Assembly: GCA_963969495.1 (NCBI GenBank)
Contig: OZ018323.1
Location: 70,528,920 to 70,592,919 of the forward strand
Reading direction: 5' to 3'
Length of the DNA: 64,000 nt
Origin: Ceratothoa steindachneri
Taxonomy: Eukaryota; Arthropoda; Malacostraca; Isopoda; Cymothoidae
The position numbers and the translations under genes were made by a program. Shown in pieces: positions 59,632 through 64,000 of this stretch (position 1 is its first letter; every line of letters starts with the position of its first letter). The notes under the pieces were generated by a model. The model made no database searches, had not been told where the DNA came from, and saw only the letters and a list, made by a program, of their open reading frames with translations.

Positions 59632-60840
59632 TTTTGTGGTCTATACGCTTTTTTGCTTAGATGGGAAGGCCCCCGCCCCGCCGATGAGGACCCCGTGAAC
59701 ATGACTCGGATGTGGTGAAGGGTGATGGATGATTTTATGGACCTGGTTGGGCTCCTCAGAGGGTGTAAAAACATGGCGGACTTAATGATGACTGAAACCA
59801 GAATCAACTGACTCCAGTCGGGGTACCGCCCCCTCTATTGGGTTTTGGTTATTTAACAGTTACGTCCGACATCTCACAGAGACGGAAGAGTCTCCCTCTG
59901 TGGTCCTGGACGGTGGCCGCAGGTTAGGTTGTTATGCCTCCCCACGTTTGTAACTGAATCCCAAACCAGGTTGCTTCTTCCTCTGGGTTCCGCAGCGGGG
60001 TAAGCCTCAGACCTCCTTTCCCCAGAGTTTTCAATTATGCCTTTTCTAAGTAGAACGGCATAGTTGCAACGAAGCTATATGTGTAGAGTCACGTTCACGG
60101 AGCCAGACATCACGGCGGAGCAGGGATGAAGGGGGGGTTAGCACGTCATATCAAAATGACGTGCCTAGGAAATAAAGGTATTTTTATTCGGGGGTGGGGG
60201 GCAGGGGGTGACTTAAGGTCCTATTTAGGTCCGGGGGTATCTCGTGGATGGTGAAATTTCGTCCTGGAGAAAATTCGTTGGTGAGCGGGAGTGTCCTGGA
60301 GGTGACTTTCCCTCAACGTTACCTCCTTTGCTGGCTTGACTTCTCTTAGGTTGTAGAGCTCACAGAGAAATTCGATCGCTGTATGTGTTGGAGTACATTT
60401 ATAGGGGACGGCTCGTGGGGGGGGGGGTAAACACTATGCGTGGACCGCACTACGATGATCTTGAGTTTCACTAAATTGCTTAGGGGGGGGTCTGGGGGGG
60501 GCACAATCCCCCAGTATATAATCCTAATTTTTATAATGTTCTGACGTTTACATAGGTAAATGCTTTAACTACATCATGTCAGCGCCTTTAATCGTTTTGC
60601 GAATTATAATAGGGGTTGGGGGTGAGGTATGACGTCAGACGACTCAAACGCGCATGAATATTCAGAAGCGGGTGAACGATAATATTTACACAAAATAATT
60701 TTTCCGGCCGGGCCCCTCGTCTACATGTTTACCAAGAGTGCCACAAGAGGCAGTAACTGCAAGCAACGCACATCAATTCCGGAGAGCAGCAATCCCAGCC
60801 ATCCGACAGATGCTGCCTCCACCCACCATCATAACCTGTA

Positions 60841-61189
60841 GAACCCGGGCACACCAAAGCTTGCATCCCTGGACAGCGGACACCGCTTTTTGGGATAATA
60901 AGACTCAAGATACATGGGTCCAAAGTTGGTGAGAAAGTAAGATGGGGCACTGCAGACAGCAGGGTGGGCAAAAGAAAAAAAAAACAGGTTTTATTCCTGG
61001 GGTTTTGGGGGGCTTTTTCAAGTGAAATTTGAAAATACTCAGGGTTTTTTTTTTTTCAAAACTACATTTTTTTCAAGAAATAAATTCTACTTATTATTTT
61101 ATTCAAAATTCATATTTATGTTTATAATTTCAACAAATATGTATCAAATTAAGGTTATTTCTCTGATACTGACTCATAATAACTCATCT
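60841..61189. other. RetE 3' UTR and unclassified sequence
   Basis: The left part is probably RetE 3' UTR. The rest is AT-rich with homopolymer runs, and no gene is seen. Confidence 0.35.
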
Positions 61190-61989
61190 CGGTAATACTT
61201 CAGATTCGGGGCGCACGGTAGATGGCGCTGTTAGTCGGCTACAATTTTGGGCTACAGCATATCTCTTATGACGTCAGACGGTAGCGTCAGATGTGACCAA
61301 TCACTGCGTTAGATTTTTTTTGTTGTTTTGGAGATTTGTAACTTTTAGTGTATTATTTACTAAATATTTGCGCTCTGCTCGTTTATAGTTTTTTTTCGAA
61401 GTTAGGTAAGGTTTCTTGATGTCGTTTATTGTTTTTGTTTTGTTTTTGTATTTTTTGTTTGCTGCGAACGATAAAAGCTTCTTACTGGCAACATCGTAGC
61501 TTATAAATAGGACCCATTTTGCAAATGTTTTTCTTTTGTTATTGTGTTTTTGTACTCTCCATGTGCTTCTTTGTTATTCGAATTCGGCTTTACTTTGTAT
61601 AATCGCGAAAAACTTTTAGATTATCTAGAGGAGCATAAACTAATCAAGAAACCTATAAAAGTAAGAATTGTTTGTTATTAGGTTAGGTTTTTCTGCCAGT
61701 AAAAAGCTGTTGGGGAGAAAAACCCCCCAGTAAATTCAAGGGGACTGCTCGCGGGGGATATATCGCTGCAGGGGGACACCCTGCGATGATCCTGAGTTTC
61801 ATTCAATTGGGGGGTGGGGGGTCTGTGGGGTGCAGCCCTCCAGTATATACTCATATACAAAAAAATATTACGCCGTGATTGTTCACACCTGACGCTACCG
61901 TCTGACGTCATAAGAGATATATTGTATCCCAAAATTGTAGCTGACTAACAGCGCCATCTACCGTGCGCCCCGAATCTGAAGTGTTACCT
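61190..61989. mobile_element. G2, TIR element with about 120-bp terminal inverted repeats
   Basis: The left arm cggtaatacttcagattcgg to about 61312 is inverted at about 61865-61989, with roughly nine in ten positions matching by eye. Both arms contain ggcgcacggtagatggcgct, a ctacaattttggg block and cttatgacgtcagacggtag. The interior has no ORF but holds a gatgatc.tgagtttca...ggggggtctg...cccagtatata module also present in G1. Non-autonomous. Confidence 0.8.
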
Positions 61990-62041
61990 CCATCTCTCCT
62001 TCTAGAGGTTATGGCTATCATGGGTACCCATAATTCTCAAT

Positions 62042-62191
62042 CAGTATATACTCATATACCCCAAAAATATAACTCCGTAATTGTTCACATCTGGCGCTAC
62101 CGTCTGACGTCATAAGACATATATTGTAGCCCAAAATTGTAGCTTATAAACAGCGCCACCTACCGTGCGCCCCGAAACTGAAGTGTTACCG
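62042..62191. repeat. Extra G2 right-end module
   Basis: Repeats the G2 right end (cagtatatactcatata ... tgttcac...ggcgctaccgtctgacgtcataag ... gcgccccgaaactgaagtgttaccg) about 201 bp downstream of the first. Either a tandem duplication of the end or a solo terminal fragment. Confidence 0.8.
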
Positions 62192-62574
62192 AAAATAGGT
62201 TTTGTAGACTTTATTCTTGGCTTAGGTCAAGCTTAATTGGGGCAAGTGAGATAGTAGTCTTACATGGCTTTGTTGTGAGTTTACCTCTATGTATTGGGGC
62301 TATGGACGGCTGGATTTAAGGATGAGGAACAGGCTCACAACGCCAATAAGGTTAATATGGATCAGGAATCAAGAGGGATGAATATATCCTACTAATAATA
62401 GTGATGTTGTTCCTTTTTCTTTCTCTTTGGGAATTCTCTGCCTGTTTTATTTATACAAAGCTCCATTAAGACGGCATGTCTTAGCTAGCTATCCTTAATC
62501 TAAGCGTGAAGCCTCACATGTTAAGTATGTTTGTTTGTTCCTTTGTTGAGGTTGCTGGGCAGTCAAAGGGTGTG
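62192..62574. other. Unclassified, nothing recognised
   Basis: Short spacer between the extra G2 end and the CR1 fragment. No supportable feature. Confidence 0.4.
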
Positions 62575-62696
62575 TGTGTTTCAATGTACACACAAAGGAG
62601 GGCAACAAAAATAATACCTTCCCTGAAACACCTTGAATATGAAGATAGACTGAGGGTACTAAATATTTTCTCATTTGAGAGATGTGTGAGGGTGGG
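62575..62696 (+). mobile_element. CR1-like ORF2 fragment
   Basis: Encodes VYTQRRATKIIPSLKHLEYE and DRLRVLNIFSFERCVR, the VQRRATKxI...L.YE.RL..LN...LE.R block near the C-terminus of CR1-group ORF2. Interrupted immediately downstream by the 105-bp repeats at 62701. Confidence 0.7.
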
Positions 62697-62700
62697 GTCT

Positions 62701-62910
62701 GACGTCAGACGACTCAAACGCGCATGAATATTCCGGCAGGGGTGAACGAAAATATTTACCACAAAAACACTTTTTTCGGCCGAGTCGCTAATCTACATAT
62801 TTACCGACGCCAGACGACTCAAACGCGCATGAATATTCCGGCAGGGGTGAACGAAAATATTTACCACAAAAACACTTTTGTCGGCCGAGTCGCTAATCTA
62901 CATATTTACC
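62701..62910. repeat. Tandem pair of 105-bp G1-like end modules
   Basis: Units 62701-62805 and 62806-62910 each run from gacgtcagacgactcaaacg through gcatgaatattccggcaggg and cggccgagtcgctaatctac to atatttaccg. Each equals the last about 100 bp of G1's right end (60631-60733) in diverged form. The units are nearly identical to each other. Confidence 0.9.
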
Positions 62911-62949
62911 GATTTAGATTTTGACGAGTCTTGATGATGATGCTCTTTG

Positions 62950-63478
62950 TTTTTGACACATACCTGTGTATGGTTCGAATTGTATATTGTAGATGCATGG
63001 TGAGACACAATCCTATGGATTGTTTAGATTATATATTGTAGATGCATGATCTGACACAATCCTATGGATGCATTTTGTGGGAGGGTTTTAACAGATGCGG
63101 ATGACCTTTAATAGGCCCTTGTGGCTTTTGTCATCCGTGAAATTATGTTATGAATAGGGGGGGGTCGACTGTACTTCAGTTTAGGGGCGCACGATAGGGG
63201 GCGCTGTTTCTGGGCTACAATTTGGGCCTTATGACGTCAGACGTCAAAAGGCTAAGCCCCTCATTTCGAAAGTAATTAAAAATGTTAAATTTTGGCGAAA
63301 ATAGCCTAAAGTAACATAACATAATTTCACGGATGACAAATCCCACCCACATAATGCATACACAGGATTTTGTCAGATCATACATCTACAATATACAATT
63401 TAAACAATCCATAGGATTATGACAGACCATACATCTACAATATATAATTTAAAGCCTCCATAGGAGTCTGTCAAAAAC
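62950..63478. repeat. Inverted repeat (fold-back) with CR1-3'UTR-like arms
   Basis: The left arm (about 62950-63158) and right arm (about 63316-63478) are inverted. Shared words include cggatgac/gtcatccg, cataacataatttcac and its complement, catctacaatata and its complement (two per arm), and caatccataggatt. The spacer holds a G2-like half end (ggggcgcacgatagg ... cttatgacgtcagacg, about 63180-63245). Arm words such as ggatgcattttgtg also occur in the CR1 3' UTR near 54270. Confidence 0.75.
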
Positions 63479-63490
63479 AAAATCAAAGTC

Positions 63491-63574
63491 GGCGACACTA
63501 TCGTCTTTATTATTTCGACAAACGTGCAGAGCCGATAGCACGTTTATCAAAATAACAAAGACGATAGCGCCGCC
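63491..63574. repeat. Long hairpin, 37-nt arms
   Basis: The left arm 63491-63527 (ggcgacactatcgtctttat...) pairs with the right arm 63538-63574 around a 10-nt loop, with only a few mismatches. No ORF and no recognised family. Confidence 0.88.
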
Positions 63575-63999
63575 TGATTTAGGCTATTGCCACCGAAGAT
63601 TTAAAAAAAATATTTACTTTGGAAATATATTTCAGCCGAAATCTATCGGGACCAAGTTTCTTTTATGTTACGTTAAAAAAAAAAACGTGAGAACATTATT
63701 CTATAAACAATTACGATTATATATTGGGGGATGCACCCCCCAGACCCCAAATTGATTGAAATCTCCGGGTCATCGCAGGGCGATCTCCTTCACGAGCCGT
63801 AACTCGAAATTACTCAAAAAAGGTGAAACATATTGAAACATGGACGAAATATTATGCGGCCAGGACCGGGGAAAAGCGGAGGCGAGCGCGTAACGCAGAT
63901 CTTCAGGTTTACCCTATCTACACCTTTCACTATTATAATTGAGCCGCGCTTCTTTTAAATGAGACCACGATCTATAGAAAAGTCTATTAAATTGACTGA
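63575..63999. other. Reverse-oriented G1-like copy and flanking sequence
   Basis: About 63700-63870 carries the G1 interior in reverse orientation: tatattgggggatgcacccc, ccccaaattgattgaaatct, cacgagccgtaactcg and tgaaacatggacgaaatatt. A full end is not seen before the window closes. No gene. Confidence 0.55.
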
Positions 64000-64000
64000 G

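Larger units (their letters stand above)
54557..60378 (-). mobile_element. RetD, Jockey-like retrotransposon, nearly intact
   Basis: The minus-strand element runs from a long 5' UTR (about 60378-59632, boundary inferred from the uninterrupted G1 copy at 63.8 kb) through ORF1 and ORF2 to an A-rich 3' tail (T runs at 54557-54575). It has no RNase H. The APE-RT layout with a three-knuckle ORF1 places it in the Jockey clade. Breaks are few: two frameshifts in ORF1 and one in ORF2. It is the least decayed element in the window. Confidence 0.85.
54489..60733. mobile_element. G1, small TIR element (MITE) split by RetD
   Basis: Inverted ends cggtaaatatgtagacgag (left) and ctcgtctacatgtttacc (right), each next to a cggccgggcc-like segment. 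Another copy in reverse orientation at about 63700-63870 shows its interior continuous, so the native element is only about 420 bp (54489-54556 plus about 60379-60733). Its right arm has TGACGTCA at 60631. It sits in RetE between the Arg and Val codons of WNR-VPQE. TSD length is not resolved. Confidence 0.75.
50665..60960 (+). mobile_element. RetE, L2-like retrotransposon split by CR1 fragment and G1
   Basis: Plus-strand L2/CR1-group element. Coding runs 50830-53524, resumes at 54442-54485 (LYIMFPRAVQVWN) and again at 60735-60840 (VPQEAVTASNAHQFRRAAIP). Removing the CR1 fragment and the G1/RetD block restores the C-terminal reading frame through HPNTRVD-LYIMFPRAVQVWNR-VPQEAV, which fixes both insertion points. 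Its 5' end is truncated at the Tc1 relic. Confidence 0.85.

Noticed and set aside
62724..62924. Plus-strand ORF with an internally repeated peptide
   Set aside because: The repetition is simply the 105-bp tandem G1 end module translated through. No protein family.

Overview
This window is eukaryotic nuclear DNA, most likely from an arthropod and plausibly a decapod crustacean. The evidence is one recognisable multi-exon host gene with very long introns, almost nothing else that is single-copy, and a dense mixture of animal-type transposons: I/Nimb-like, Jockey-like and CR1/L2-like non-LTR retrotransposons, a Penelope-like element, hAT, Tc1/mariner and piggyBac-type DNA elements, tRNA-derived SINEs and MITEs. 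The organism is inferred from transposon content, not from a diagnostic gene. There are no prokaryotic operons and no CRISPR.

Host gene. A METTL25B (RRNAD1)-like predicted SAM-dependent methyltransferase lies on the minus strand from about 35694 down past the left edge. Six coding exons were found by homology plus consensus splice sites: 35566-35694 (probable first coding exon), 21783-21892, 16318-16552, 12292-12427, 2129-2322 and 1096-1240. Codon phases match at every junction where the exons are consecutive. Phase arithmetic shows at least one short exon is missing between 16553 and 21782. The C-terminal exons lie beyond base 1.

Introns (left 35.5 kb). They hold a 5'-truncated RetA copy (90-924, 10-bp target duplication), a hAT MITE (3219-3463), two tRNA-derived SINEs (about 4205-4640 and 14725-15110), a large decayed RetA copy (about 6849-12107), a piggyBac-type MITE (12489-13134) just upstream of an exon, and several old reverse-transcriptase fragments. 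Intron 1 carries a CR1-like element (RetC, plus strand, about 22550-33400) split by a Tc1-like transposon (23621-24879) and by a nearly complete minus-strand RetA (25188-30632, 15-bp target duplication).

Upstream of the gene (36-47 kb). An old RetA fragment is split by a hAT transposon (about 36311-46657). The hAT is itself split by a 5'-truncated RetA (about 36755-38989) and by a full-length RetB element (39125-45106, 13-bp target duplication).

Right part (47-61 kb). Two TA microsatellites flank the 3' end of a Penelope-like GIY-YIG fragment. Next come RT and Tc1 relics, then an L2-like element (RetE, plus strand) interrupted by a CR1 3' fragment and by a small TIR element (G1). G1 is split in turn by a nearly intact Jockey-like element (RetD, about 54557-60378).

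Last 3 kb. This is a cluster of inverted repeats and MITE termini sharing CGGTAA ends and an internal TGACGTCA palindrome. RetA to RetF, G1 and G2 are working names used only here. Every transposon ORF examined carries at least one break; RetD ORF2 is the least damaged.
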